Below, piece after piece: positions 26,820-35,804 of a stretch of DNA of 64,000 bases (positions are counted from its first letter, which is position 1; each line of letters starts with the position of its first letter). The notes under the pieces were generated by a model. That model did no database searches and was not told the DNA's origin. It worked only from the letters and a program-made list of their open reading frames with translations. The stretch comes from Nisaea sp. (GTDB taxonomy: Bacteria; Pseudomonadota; Alphaproteobacteria; Thalassobaculales; Thalassobaculaceae): NCBI RefSeq assembly GCF_034670185.1, contig NZ_JAXMNY010000005.1, forward strand, positions 62,001 through 126,000, given 5' to 3'. Made by a program: the position numbers and the translations under genes.

Positions 26820-28004
26820 TCAGCCCTGGCGTCCGAGCTTCGGGCTGCTCGGCAGATTAACGATCCGGTCCACCAGATCTTCCGTCACCGGAAGAGAAGC
26901 TCGCGGGCATTCGCTATTGAAGGAAAGCTCGTGCATGGGCGTCCAGCAGGGCCGGGCCTGTATGCCGTCCGCATTCAATGCTTCCAGCAGAGCTTCACGC
27001 GCGGCCCGGTCAGGCACCATGACCACATTGAGCCAGTAATTGCTCTCGCAGCCTGCAGGCTGACTGAAGAACTGCACGTCCGGAACAGTGGCCAGCGCCG
27101 CGCGATACCGCTCCGCTAGTGCCCGCTTCTCCGAAAGAAATTGCGGCAGCATCTCGAACTGAGCGCAGCCAAGGGCCGCGTTCAGGTTCGGCAGCCGGTA
27201 ATTATAGCCAATTTCGTCATGATCGAAGGCCCAGCGGTGCGGGAGTTTCGCCGTCGTCGTCAGGTGCTTCAACCGCTTGGCCAACGCCTCATCATTGGTC
27301 ACCACCGCGCCGCCGCCGCCGGTCGTGATCGTCTTGTTGCCGTTGAAGCTGACTGCGGCAAGCTTCCCCCAACTTCCCATCAGCCGGCCGTCCCGGGTGG
27401 AACCGAGGCTTTCCGCCGCATCCTCGACCAGAACCAGATGCCAGCGGGCCGCGACCTCGACCAGCCGGTCCATCCGCATCGGATGCCCGAAAACATGCAT
27501 CGGCACGACCGCGCTGATCCGCCGGCCGGTCTTGCGGTTATACGCGGCTCCGTCACGGACCACAGCGATGTCATCGAGGTAGGCGTCGAGCGCATCCGGA
27601 TCGAGGCCCAGAGTCTCACCCTCGCTATCGACGAAATGCGGCACCGCCCCCGCATGATAGACAGCATTGCAGGACGCGACGAAGGTCAAAGCCTGGACCA
27701 GCACCTCGTCATCCCGCTCGACACCTGCAGCAACCAGAGCGATGTGCAGCGCGCCAGTTCCGTTGACGCAGGCGATGCCGAAACGGGTTCCCGACGCATC
27801 CGCCACAAGTTGCTCGAACCGATCGACATAAGAGCCGACGGAGGATACCCAGCCGGTATCGAGACAATCCTTTACGTACTCCCATTCGCGGCCGATGAAT
27901 TCCGGCTCGTGCAGGGGCAACGGCCGGCTCTCCGGGAGCACGGAGCGCACGGCATCGACAATGGCGGACGGATCGAACGCACTGTTCTTCAGAACGGTAG
28001 TCAT
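26820..28004 (-). CDS. legC: PLP-dependent sugar aminotransferase (LegC family)
   Basis: 394 residues, DegT/DnrJ/EryC1/StrS fold. The PLP-binding lysine lies in FNGNKTITTGGGG. VEDAAESLGS holds the pyridine-binding acidic residue, and VPMHVFGHPMRMD is typical of the family. The long N-terminal lead SVLPESRPLPLHEPEFIG is characteristic of LegC-like proteins. It should transfer an amino group to C4 of the 4-keto-6-deoxy sugar from LegB. The ATG at 28004 shares one base with the legB stop (TGATG), so I prefer it to the upstream frame start at 28058. Confidence 0.9.
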   Translation of the reverse strand: MTTVLKNSAFDPSAIVDAVRSVLPESRPLPLHEPEFIGREWEYVKDCLDTGWVSSVGSYVDRFEQLVADASGTRFGIACVNGTGALHIALVAAGVERDDEVLVQALTFVASCNAVYHAGAVPHFVDSEGETLGLDPDALDAYLDDIAVVRDGAAYNRKTGRRISAVVPMHVFGHPMRMDRLVEVAARWHLVLVEDAAESLGSTRDGRLMGSWGKLAAVSFNGNKTITTGGGGAVVTNDEALAKRLKHLTTTAKLPHRWAFDHDEIGYNYRLPNLNAALGCAQFEMLPQFLSEKRALAERYRAALATVPDVQFFSQPAGCESNYWLNVVMVPDRAAREALLEALNADGIQARPCWTPMHELSFNSECPRASLPVTEDLVDRIVNLPSSPKLGRQG

Positions 28005-29002
28005 CAGACCTGGTATCCTTCCGGATAGCGGGCGAGGTTCGCCGGGTCGGTGAACCACTCGATGGTTTTCTCAAGCCCCTTGTCGAAGCCGTCGCGGCCG
28101 CCATGTGCCGGCGCCCAGCCAAGACTACCCTCGGCCACCGCAACGCCGGCGAACAAGCGCTCGACCTCGCTGGCGTCAGGACGCATGCGCTGTTCGTCCG
28201 AGACAATCTCCACATTGCGGCCCATCACCCGGCCGATGGCCGCTGCCGTCTCACCGATGGAAATCTCGAAACCGCTGCCGATATTGGTCACACGGCCGAT
28301 GGCCGCGTCGGCTGTCATCGCCGAAACGAAGCCCTGCGCCGTGTCCCGGACGAAGGTGAAATCGCGGGTCGGCGATACGGCACCCAGCCGGATTTCCTCC
28401 GCCCCGCGCGCGAGCTGCGTGATGATGGTCGGGATCACCGCACGGGCGGACTGGCGCGGCCCATAGGTATTGAACGGGCGCAGCACCGAAACCGGCAGGC
28501 CGAAGCTCTTTTCATAGGATAGCGCGAGATGATCCGCTGCCGCCTTGGAAGCTGCATACGGGCTCTGCGGGTTGACCGGATGTTCCTCTGTGATCGGCAC
28601 GAACTGGGCGGTGCCATAGATCTCGCTGGTCGAGGTGCAGACGACCCGCTCCGTCTCCCAGAGACGCGCCGCTTCCAGCACGTTCAACGTGCCCGTGACG
28701 TTGGTGTCGATGTAGCTCTCTGGCGCCCTGTAGGAGTAAGGAATCGCGATCAGCGCCGCCAGATGCAGGATAGCCGACGCGCCCTTCGCCATGCCGACGA
28801 CACAGCTCCTGTCGCGAATGTCGCCGAGCTCAATCTGAAGGCCGCCACGCAGCTCTTTCGGAATCGTCTCAAGCCAGCCGGTCGAGCCGAAGGAATTGTA
28901 AAGCGCGAGCGCCCGCACTTCCTGGCCTTGTTCCAGCAGCGTTTCAACCAGATGCGAGCCGATGAACCCATCGGCGCCGGTCACCAGAACCGGACCCGTC
29001 AT
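28004..29002 (-). CDS. legB: Nucleotide-sugar 4,6-dehydratase (LegB type)
   Basis: 332 residues, extended SDR. The NAD motif is VLVTGADGFIGSHLVE. The catalytic threonine/serine region is CTSTSEIYGTAQ and the Y-x3-K dyad is in YAASKAAAD. The stretch LRPFNTYGPRQSARAVIPT is typical of LegB-type NAD-dependent dehydratases. It converts a UDP- or GDP-GlcNAc to the 4-keto-6-deoxy form, the first step to legionaminic acid. The ATG at 29002 follows AGGGGACAGG-like sequence at the right distance; an in-frame start at 29014 is possible. It heads legB-legC-legG. Confidence 0.9.
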   Translation of the reverse strand: MTGPVLVTGADGFIGSHLVETLLEQGQEVRALALYNSFGSTGWLETIPKELRGGLQIELGDIRDRSCVVGMAKGASAILHLAALIAIPYSYRAPESYIDTNVTGTLNVLEAARLWETERVVCTSTSEIYGTAQFVPITEEHPVNPQSPYAASKAAADHLALSYEKSFGLPVSVLRPFNTYGPRQSARAVIPTIITQLARGAEEIRLGAVSPTRDFTFVRDTAQGFVSAMTADAAIGRVTNIGSGFEISIGETAAAIGRVMGRNVEIVSDEQRMRPDASEVERLFAGVAVAEGSLGWAPAHGGRDGFDKGLEKTIEWFTDPANLARYPEGYQV

Positions 29003-29118
29003 GCCTGTCCCCAATAAGTTCGCGCGCGCGGGAACTATGCGTCGCCCGCGTCAGACGCCGGACGATACATCAGGCAAGGGATCGGGTGAAAGCCAGATAA
29101 GTCATGCCGTGCAGAAGA

Positions 29119-30267
29119 TCAGGAGCCGGCCACCATTGCATCAGTCACTGCTCCCTTGCGGCGCTCCCAGAACGGAGATGCATCGAACCGCCGCTCCTCG
29201 GCATAGATCGTAGCCCTGCTCTGCAAAAACTCCTGGACGCCCCGGCCGACTTTCTCGGCATAGTCGGCGAGCGGCTCTGCGTCGCCGCCAAGCCGGGCTA
29301 TCGCCGCATCGGCTCCCCTGATTCCGGTCCAGAGCGCGGTTGTCATGCCATGGGACGACAGCGGATCGAAGGCCGCCGCCGCATCGCCGATAGCAACCCA
29401 GCCCTCCCCTGTGGCAGGGGCCAGCCAGGTTGTGCCCGCGCTCACCAGATCCGGCGGAGCATCAAGGCTGAATTCGGCGTCACGTAGCCATCGCCCTACA
29501 TAGGTCGTGCGTTCCAGCATCGCCCGAAAAACAGATGTATCCCGTGTCACATCCCGGGGGAGCAAATCAGGGTCCGTATAAAAATTCAGTATCAACCGAC
29601 CGCCTGCCTGCAAGGTCGCATACCACCAGCCTTCCGGCACGGTCTCAAGCAGGGTTGCCCGGGTCGGCTCAACCCCGGCATTTTCTTCCTGCGAAAGAAC
29701 GACGCACAGCGCGACAAGCTGGTCCGCCCGGAGCCGGGCGGCATGATCGGGTGCCTGTATCCCGGCCACCACAGCGGCCCGGCCCGAGCCGTCCAGAATG
29801 AACTGGGCGCCGCAGCGCCCCAGCCTGTCCCCGTCGTCAACCTCCAGGATCCAGCCCTCACCACTCCAGTCAAGACCGGTCAGGCGAGCTTCGGCCGGTG
29901 CCGCGCCAGCGCCAATGGCAAGTGCCCGCAAATCCCGCTCGAACGCAGCCCGTTCCAGAACCGTGCTCGGCCCTTCGAGATGAACAATCCCGCTGCGTTC
30001 CGCCAACTGGTCACTGCCCCAGGCGGAAAACACGGATTGCTCCGGACGATGACAGGCAGCATCGAGCAGTCCGGCCGCGCCGATCTCTTCCAGCATGGGC
30101 CTGGCTGCCGGGGACAGATGCTCCCCCGGCAAATTGCCCTCTTTCTGAGCCGGCGCGATCCAGAGAGGAGAGTGACCAGTCCGGAGAAGACGGAGAACGG
30201 CGGCAGTCGAGGCGATCCCGCCACCGACCACTGCGATGTCAGCAGTCGAAAAAGCCGCAGCGGTCAT
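29119..30267 (-). CDS. lodB: Flavoprotein maturase of the LodB/GoxB type
   Basis: 382 residues. An FAD-binding Rossmann motif at the N-terminus, IAVVGGGIASTAAVL, and the later GWVAIGDAAAAFDPLSSHGM, are typical of tryptophan-halogenase-like monooxygenases. LodB and GoxB belong to that family and are needed to form the cysteine tryptophylquinone cofactor in their partner oxidase. The gene overlaps the lodA-like gene by 4 bases (ATGA), the expected gene order. It has no signal peptide, so it should act in the cytoplasm before export of the partner. The family and pairing are well supported; the exact substrate of the partner is not. Confidence 0.86.
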   Translation of the reverse strand: MTAAAFSTADIAVVGGGIASTAAVLRLLRTGHSPLWIAPAQKEGNLPGEHLSPAARPMLEEIGAAGLLDAACHRPEQSVFSAWGSDQLAERSGIVHLEGPSTVLERAAFERDLRALAIGAGAAPAEARLTGLDWSGEGWILEVDDGDRLGRCGAQFILDGSGRAAVVAGIQAPDHAARLRADQLVALCVVLSQEENAGVEPTRATLLETVPEGWWYATLQAGGRLILNFYTDPDLLPRDVTRDTSVFRAMLERTTYVGRWLRDAEFSLDAPPDLVSAGTTWLAPATGEGWVAIGDAAAAFDPLSSHGMTTALWTGIRGADAAIARLGGDAEPLADYAEKVGRGVQEFLQSRATIYAEERRFDASPFWERRKGAVTDAMVAGS

Positions 30268-32318
30268 TTAGGCAACATGCCGTCCTTCGGTTTCCAGTCG
30301 AAACGGAACTCCATCGTGTCCGCACGCCCGACCTCGACATAGACCTCTTTCGGCACCCCGGCGGGTGCATTGTCGTCTCTCGGGCCGGGGAGCTTCACGA
30401 CAAAGCCCATCCGCTCCCAGAGAGTGATCATGTTGGTGATGCCGTCCCAGTAACTGCCATTGGCATGGTAGCCAATCCCGGCCACGGCACGAGACCAGGC
30501 CACCCTGTTGTCAAAGAACTTCCGGCGCTCGCTTGTCGAGAGCGTCTCATCCATCAGTTCCTTGTAATAAGTCTCTGGCAGCACATCGATCGGCAACAGC
30601 GCGGGCCACCAGACTGCGGTCGGATAATTCTCCTGCATCAGCACCTGCTGACAGGAGAAAGCATCGCACTGCCAGGGCAGCCCCATCCACCGGGTCAGAT
30701 CCCCCGCCATTTGCGGGCCAATCGGCGGCGGCGTATCACGGTAACCTTTGAAGGCAATCTCCGGCGTCAGCAGGAAACCGAGATCCTGGATCAAGCTGGG
30801 CCGATCGCCATGAGCCAGCCGGAACGGTTCTGCATTCTCGTCGGTGTTCCGCAGGTACATCGGCGCCAGACGCAGATAATAGGTCAGTTCCACTCCCGGA
30901 TGGAACGCACCGCCAGAACAGGGCTCAAGCGCGGCTTCCGTCAGCGCATGGGGCTGCAGCTCGACCGGCAAATCCTCCAGCCGCTCGACTGCGTCCACCT
31001 CGGAATCCTTCCAGTCATCGAAGAACTGCCCTTCCGCCCACATCCGCAGATGCTCGTATTGCTGTTTCGGAAACTGGAACCACTGCAGCGGACTGCCGGA
31101 ATAATTCACCCCGTCCCCCATCATGTAGGGGATCTTCAGGCGCTCTTCCTTGAAGGCGTCTGGTTTGGTGTTATAGGGATTGCGGAATTTCTCGAAGACG
31201 GCAAACCGGAACGCCTTGTTGTTATCCTTCGGGTTTGCCAACTTCTTGATGAAGGCCGGATCTGAGAAGTCGCCGGCATCCAGCCAGCCCTGCCGCAGGT
31301 TCGCCGCATCGGTCAGCCACGACATCAGAGCCACGCGCCGGAAGGTCGGATAGATGTATTTCAGGAACGAGATCGGTGCCTCCGGCGGCTCCACCCAGCC
31401 TTCTTCGACATTCAGGTTGCTGACCACGTCATACATAGTGGAGATCGGCGGGATATCGGGCGCGAAGTTCGGCCCCACACATGCGACCCAGGCAGGGTCG
31501 GCTTCGAAAGTCACACCGTTGGCAAGCTGAACCGTTGCCGTCACCGGCCCGTCGCACCAATCGTCATGCCAGCCGTCATTATCGGCGAAACTTGTGATCG
31601 CGGCTTGGGTCGGGGAATTCGAGACACCGGACGGCGGCACAACCAGCAGCCTGCCTTCCTCATCGGTCCGGACATTGCCAAGCCCGACTTTCTCTTCCCC
31701 CCAGAACTCACCCTCGAAAGCATAGGTTGGGTCGTTACCGTCCGGGTTCACGTTCGGCCCGGAGATGTCCTTCTTCCCGCCATCGATCACCAGCATCCGC
31801 TCACGTTCCGTATTATCCGTGAAATACTGGTTCCGTTTCTGCCCTGGCAAACCAGGGGCGAGGTCGCCATTGTCGAGCGGGTTGTTGAAGCCGTACCAGG
31901 CCGCCTTCGCATTCACCAGATGGGCAGACCAGGAGATTTTCGCCGCCCTGCCCGTCACCTCGCCGATGACACGATCCTGCGCATCGAAGGCATAGACCCG
32001 GAAGCGCTGGACCTGCTTCTTGATCTTTCGGTCACCGTCCTTGAAGCCGCCGTCCGGTTTCGGCGGCAGGCCGGGAACTTCCGGCGCAAGGAACCATTCA
32101 TCGCTGCCACCGACCCGGCAGATCCCGATGGCGGGATAGATCCGCACCTTGGCGATCTCGGCCCCCTCGGGCGCGGGGTTCGCATTGCCTGCGGCAACAG
32201 CGGCTTTCGGCTGCCAGATCAGACTTCCGCCAAACGCCCCGGCAGCCGCTCCCGCCAGAAAGTCCCGGCGGCGAACTGCGTTGCTTTGCGGCCTCTTGTT
32301 TCCGGTCTTCTCTCCCAC
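30264..32318 (-). CDS. lodA: LodA/GoxA-type CTQ-dependent amino-acid oxidase with Tat signal
   Basis: 684 residues from a GTG at 32318 with GGGGAG 6 bases upstream; the frame runs open to 32555 but the extra part looks non-coding. The N-terminus has RRRDFLAGAAAGAFGGSLI, a twin-arginine signal. The mature part begins with KVRIYPAIGICRVGGS, the hallmark of the family. The quinone cofactor should form between the cysteine in EPCSGGAFHPGVE (about C467) and the tryptophan in GLPWQCDAFSCQQ (about W549). Family members oxidise lysine or glycine epsilon/alpha amino groups and release H2O2. The substrate here is unknown. Tat export would carry the protein folded and with the cofactor already made by the LodB-like partner. 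Confidence 0.9.
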   Translation of the reverse strand: MGEKTGNKRPQSNAVRRRDFLAGAAAGAFGGSLIWQPKAAVAAGNANPAPEGAEIAKVRIYPAIGICRVGGSDEWFLAPEVPGLPPKPDGGFKDGDRKIKKQVQRFRVYAFDAQDRVIGEVTGRAAKISWSAHLVNAKAAWYGFNNPLDNGDLAPGLPGQKRNQYFTDNTERERMLVIDGGKKDISGPNVNPDGNDPTYAFEGEFWGEEKVGLGNVRTDEEGRLLVVPPSGVSNSPTQAAITSFADNDGWHDDWCDGPVTATVQLANGVTFEADPAWVACVGPNFAPDIPPISTMYDVVSNLNVEEGWVEPPEAPISFLKYIYPTFRRVALMSWLTDAANLRQGWLDAGDFSDPAFIKKLANPKDNNKAFRFAVFEKFRNPYNTKPDAFKEERLKIPYMMGDGVNYSGSPLQWFQFPKQQYEHLRMWAEGQFFDDWKDSEVDAVERLEDLPVELQPHALTEAALEPCSGGAFHPGVELTYYLRLAPMYLRNTDENAEPFRLAHGDRPSLIQDLGFLLTPEIAFKGYRDTPPPIGPQMAGDLTRWMGLPWQCDAFSCQQVLMQENYPTAVWWPALLPIDVLPETYYKELMDETLSTSERRKFFDNRVAWSRAVAGIGYHANGSYWDGITNMITLWERMGFVVKLPGPRDDNAPAGVPKEVYVEVGRADTMEFRFDWKPKDGMLPK

Positions 32319-32623
32319 GACGTTCTCCCCGTTTGAATGACCGGAACAGATTGCCATCATTGCGTGCATTTTGATAGAATAAGAATTTACTTTTTCTCGT
32401 AAAACTTTATTCCGAGCAATCGCGCACCTCTGCATTAAGGGCGGATTATCGAAAGCTCTCCTCGGCGGGGACAGGCCGTCAGACAGCGTCATGACCGGTC
32501 TCGGTAGGGCCGGCATCCGCAGCCGCTCGACTGTCTTCCTCTTTTCACAAGCCACTAAACGCCTTCCGGCGGGAAAGCGGAAAATCGTTTAGGATCAGTC
32601 AAAACAATGCAGGGAGAAACGAC
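32319..32623. other. Intergenic region between lodA and an SDR gene
   Basis: 305 bases without a supported gene, holding the divergent promoters of the lodAB-like operon (minus) and the SDR gene (plus). An AT-rich block at about 32360-32420 contains TATTCT on the minus strand with TTTACG 16 bases upstream, a weak -10/-35 candidate for lodA. AGGGAG lies 8-10 bases before the SDR start codon. Confidence 0.4.
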
Positions 32624-33427
32624 ATGCCCGGACGGGTGGAAGGCAAGGTCATCGTGGTTGCGGGTGCGGGATCCGTCGGCCCCGGATGGGGTAACGGCAA
32701 GGCAGCGGCTGTACTCTATGCCCGCGAGGGGGCAACACTTTATCTTATCGACCGCGATGGAGATGCGCTGGCGGAAACCTCCCGGCTGGTTGAGGCAGAA
32801 GGCGCGCAAGTTCATGCCGAAGCTGGAGATCTCACCGACGGAATAACCGTGGAACGCCTGCTCGGCGACTGCGCCGCCCGTTTCGGACGCCTCGATGTTC
32901 TGCATAACAATGTCGGCGGCTCGGCTCCCGGCGGCGTCGCGGAAATGGACGAGGCAACCTGGGACCGGCAGGTCGATCACAATCTGAAAACCGTTTATCT
33001 CGGCTGCCATTTTGCCATCCCTCGGATGCGGGAAACCGGCGGCGGCGCCATTGTCAATATCGCCTCCGTCGCGGGCTACCGGCATATCGGCGCGCCGATC
33101 CATGCCTATGCCGCCACCAAGGCCGGCGTTGTGCAACTCTCCCGCGCCATGGGCGTCAGCTATGCCAAGGAAGGCATCCGCTGCAACACGGTCGTGCCGG
33201 GGTTGATGCATACGCCCCTGGTGGAAGCCCGCCTCACGGGACAACGTGGCGACGGTGACGCAGAGGCTCTGATTGCCCGGCGCCATGCACAAGTCCCGAT
33301 GGGCCATATGGGGGATGCCTGGGATGTCGCCTATGCCGCGCTCTATCTCGCCAGCGACGAGGCAAAATATGTCACCGCGACGGAAATCGTCGTCGATGGC
33401 GGCCTGACCATGAGCGCGCCGGTCTAG
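32624..33427 (+). CDS. Short-chain dehydrogenase/reductase
   Basis: 267 residues, classical SDR fold. The cofactor motif is a variant, AGAGSVGPGWGNGKA, in place of TGxxxGxG. LHNNVGG matches the NNAG motif. Catalytic residues are the serine in NIASVAGY and the Y-x3-K in YAATKAGV. The PG motif and the C-terminal TATEIVVDGGL are typical of SDRs with alcohol or keto-acyl substrates. It stands as a single gene convergent with the UDP-sugar dehydrogenase. No specific substrate can be named. Confidence 0.9.
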   Translation: MPGRVEGKVIVVAGAGSVGPGWGNGKAAAVLYAREGATLYLIDRDGDALAETSRLVEAEGAQVHAEAGDLTDGITVERLLGDCAARFGRLDVLHNNVGGSAPGGVAEMDEATWDRQVDHNLKTVYLGCHFAIPRMRETGGGAIVNIASVAGYRHIGAPIHAYAATKAGVVQLSRAMGVSYAKEGIRCNTVVPGLMHTPLVEARLTGQRGDGDAEALIARRHAQVPMGHMGDAWDVAYAALYLASDEAKYVTATEIVVDGGLTMSAPV

Positions 33428-33448
33428 ACCTCGGTTTGTCCGATGTAC

Positions 33449-34777
33449 TCAGGCGGGAACGATATGCGTACCTTCGAACCCCCGTGACCGCATCGCGTTT
33501 CGAGTATCGAGGACCAGCCGGGCATGCTCCGCGATAAGGCCATACTCCACATCGTCATGATCCGTGACGATCAGCACCGCATCCGCCGCAGCCAGGCGCT
33601 CAGGCGTCAGTGCCTCGCTCTTGCAGCCCGCGAGCGCACCGAATTCGCGGCTCGGCAGGATTTCCGGAATCCATGGGTCATGGAATCCGGCCTTCGCTCC
33701 GGCCGCCTGGAGCTTCTCCAGAATGGTCAGGGCCGGGCTTTCACGCTGGTCGGCCACGTTCTTCTTGTAGGCCATGCCGATCAGCAGGATGTCTGCGCCG
33801 TTCAGGCCCTTGCCAGATTGCCGGTCCACCGCCTCGCGCAGCCGGTCGATAACATAGTCCGGCATAGCCCGGTTGATCTCGCCCGCAAGCTCGATAAAGC
33901 GGGTCGACTGGCCGACGCTGCGGGCTTTCCAGGCGAGATAGAACGGATCGATCGGGATACAGTGACCGCCGAGGCCCGGTCCCGGATAAAACGGCATGTA
34001 GCCAAAAGGCTTGGTCGAGGCCGCCTCGATGACTTCCCAGACATCGATATCCATGGCGCCGTAGATCACCTTCAGCTCGTTCACCAGGGCGATATTCACC
34101 GCCCGGAACACATTCTCGGTGATCTTCACCGCCTCCGCCGTTGCGGCCGAAGAGACCGGCACGACCTTGTCCAGCACGGCACTGTAGAGCGCGACGGCGA
34201 GTTTTCCGGAGGCCTCGTCAACGCCGCCGACCACCTTCGGAATACGGCCGATAGAATAATCCGCGTTGCCGGGATCTTCCCGCTCCGGTGCGAAGGCGAG
34301 GAAGAGATCCTCACCGACCGTGTGGTCCGCGCTTTCCAGAATTGGCCGCAGCACCTCGTCCGTAGTGCCCGGATATGTCGTCGATTCCAGCACCACCAAC
34401 GCGCCCGACTTCAGCACCGGAGCCAGCGCCGCGGTGGTATCGCGGACATAGCGCAGATCGGGGTCGCGCTCCGGTGTCAGTGGCGTCGGCACGCAGATCA
34501 GCACCGCGTCGGCATCGCCGAGATCGGTGATGTTGTCCGTCGCGAGGAAATCCCCATTCGTGATCCGCTCGCCAATCCCGTCCACCGGGATATGCGGAAG
34601 GTAGGATTGCTCCGCCGTCAGCGCTGTTATCTTCGCAGCATCGATATCGTAGCCAGTCACCCGAAACCCGGCCTTCAAGCAGGCGAGCGCCAGGGGCAGG
34701 CCGACATAACCGAGTCCGATCACGCCAATTCGCGCGCTCTTGTCGGAAACTTTGTTGAGGAATGCTTGCACCATCAT
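33449..34777 (-). CDS. Nucleotide-sugar (UDP-HexNAc) 6-dehydrogenase
   Basis: 442 residues, UDP-glucose/GDP-mannose dehydrogenase superfamily. The NAD motif is IGVIGLGYVGLPLA. The catalytic cysteine lies in GPGLGGHCIPIDP, and the C-terminal domain has IGMAYKKNVADQRESPA. The sequence is closest in character to WbpA/TviB-type enzymes that oxidise UDP-GlcNAc to the uronate in two NAD-dependent steps. It supplies a uronic acid donor for surface glycan. Together with the MocA-type gene at 19186 and the amidotransferase at 58053 it could belong to an aminuronate route. It stands as a single gene, divergent from the PhyH gene. Confidence 0.92.
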   Translation of the reverse strand: MMVQAFLNKVSDKSARIGVIGLGYVGLPLALACLKAGFRVTGYDIDAAKITALTAEQSYLPHIPVDGIGERITNGDFLATDNITDLGDADAVLICVPTPLTPERDPDLRYVRDTTAALAPVLKSGALVVLESTTYPGTTDEVLRPILESADHTVGEDLFLAFAPEREDPGNADYSIGRIPKVVGGVDEASGKLAVALYSAVLDKVVPVSSAATAEAVKITENVFRAVNIALVNELKVIYGAMDIDVWEVIEAASTKPFGYMPFYPGPGLGGHCIPIDPFYLAWKARSVGQSTRFIELAGEINRAMPDYVIDRLREAVDRQSGKGLNGADILLIGMAYKKNVADQRESPALTILEKLQAAGAKAGFHDPWIPEILPSREFGALAGCKSEALTPERLAAADAVLIVTDHDDVEYGLIAEHARLVLDTRNAMRSRGFEGTHIVPA

Positions 34778-34831
34778 GGGCTCAGTCCGTAGCCTGAAGA
34801 CGGTTCACACGCAAGCACGGGAGAAGATGCG

Positions 34832-35698
34832 ATGGCCGGTCTCAGCGACGCGCAAAAGGATGCCTTCTGGCGCGACGGATACCTCACCATCGAAAACGCG
34901 GTATCGCCGGACCTTCTGGGTCGGCTGCGCGATACCTTCAGCGGCTGGGTCGAGGAAAGCCGGGGGCATGCCTCCCCCTATGGCGAGACCATCAACGCCA
35001 AGCCGCGCTTTGACGTCGAGCCGGGCCACACGGCAGAGAAACCGGGCCTGCGCCGGGTCAATGCGCCGGTCGAGGTCTCCGAGGCCTATTACGAGGCGAT
35101 GGCTTCCAGTCACATGACCGACTGCGTCGCGGACCTGATCGGCCCGAACCTGAAATTCCACCACTCGAAGATCAATTCCAAGCTGCCCGGCGGCGCCACC
35201 CAGGTGAAATGGCACCAGGATTTCCCCTTTACCCCGCACACCAACGACGACGTGATCACTGCGCTGCTGATGGTGGATGAGGTGACGGAAGAGAACGGCC
35301 CGCTGGAAGTGCTGGCGGGCTCGCACAGGGGCGAGATCCACGGGCTCTGGCATGACGGTGTTTTCACTGGGGCCATCGACGATGATATCGCGACGGAATG
35401 CCAGAAAAAGGCGGCACTCTGCACCGGCCCGGCGGGCTCGGTCTGCCTGATGCACACCCGCCTGCTGCACGGCTCCGCCCCGAACCGCTCGGCAAACCCA
35501 CGCACGCTGTTCATCTCGGTCTATTCTGCGGAAGATTCAGTTCCGGTCTCACCCAGCCCGATGCCGAACAAGTTCGAAGGCACCATTGTGCGCGGCGTCC
35601 GGACGGGACGGGTCCGCGCGATCCCCTACGAGATCAGCCTGCCGCAACTGCCCTCCACGGCTTCGTTCTTCGACCAGCAGGCGCAGCACAAGAAGTAG
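34832..35698 (+). CDS. Phytanoyl-CoA dioxygenase (PhyH)-family protein
   Basis: 288 residues. An Fe(II)/2-oxoglutarate-dependent oxygenase fold with the facial triad visible: HxD in VKWHQDFPFTPH and the distal histidine in LLHGSAPNRS. The 2-oxoglutarate-binding arginine probably lies in NPRTLFISVYS. The N-terminus AQKDAFWRDGYLTIENAV is the usual PhyH opening. Bacterial members hydroxylate small molecules, lipids or sugars. It lies next to a repeat element and has no operon partner, so no substrate can be inferred. Confidence 0.9.
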   Translation: MAGLSDAQKDAFWRDGYLTIENAVSPDLLGRLRDTFSGWVEESRGHASPYGETINAKPRFDVEPGHTAEKPGLRRVNAPVEVSEAYYEAMASSHMTDCVADLIGPNLKFHHSKINSKLPGGATQVKWHQDFPFTPHTNDDVITALLMVDEVTEENGPLEVLAGSHRGEIHGLWHDGVFTGAIDDDIATECQKKAALCTGPAGSVCLMHTRLLHGSAPNRSANPRTLFISVYSAEDSVPVSPSPMPNKFEGTIVRGVRTGRVRAIPYEISLPQLPSTASFFDQQAQHKK

Positions 35699-35708
35699 CC
35701 GCCTCTCA

Positions 35709-35797
35709 CCCGTCATCCCGGCCGAAGAGCCGGGACCTTTGGGCCTTAGAGCGGCGCCCGACATTCGGAAGATCCCGGATCAGGTCCGGGATGACGG
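35709..35797. repeat. REP-like intergenic palindromic element
   Basis: Outer arms cccgtcatcccgg and ccgggatgacgg are inverted copies about 64 bases apart, and the interior holds further short palindromes (ccgg-ccgg, gatcccggatc). The element fills the gap between the convergent PhyH and pirin genes. Elements with gtcatcccgg termini are common in alphaproteobacterial intergenic regions. It could also act as a bidirectional terminator. No second copy was seen in this window. Confidence 0.6.
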
Positions 35798-35804
35798 TTA
35801 ACCC

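Noticed and set aside
29898..31265. 455-codon plus-strand open frame
   Set aside because: It is antisense to the lodB/lodA-like genes, whose motifs are clear; composition (Arg, His, Pro, Gln) is that of a shadow.
32319..32555. N-terminal extension of lodA to 32555
   Set aside because: It would hide the Tat signal inside the protein; the GTG at 32318 has GGGGAG at proper distance.
33524..34792. 422-codon plus-strand open frame
   Set aside because: It is antisense to the UDP-sugar dehydrogenase with a full catalytic motif set; no recognised domain.
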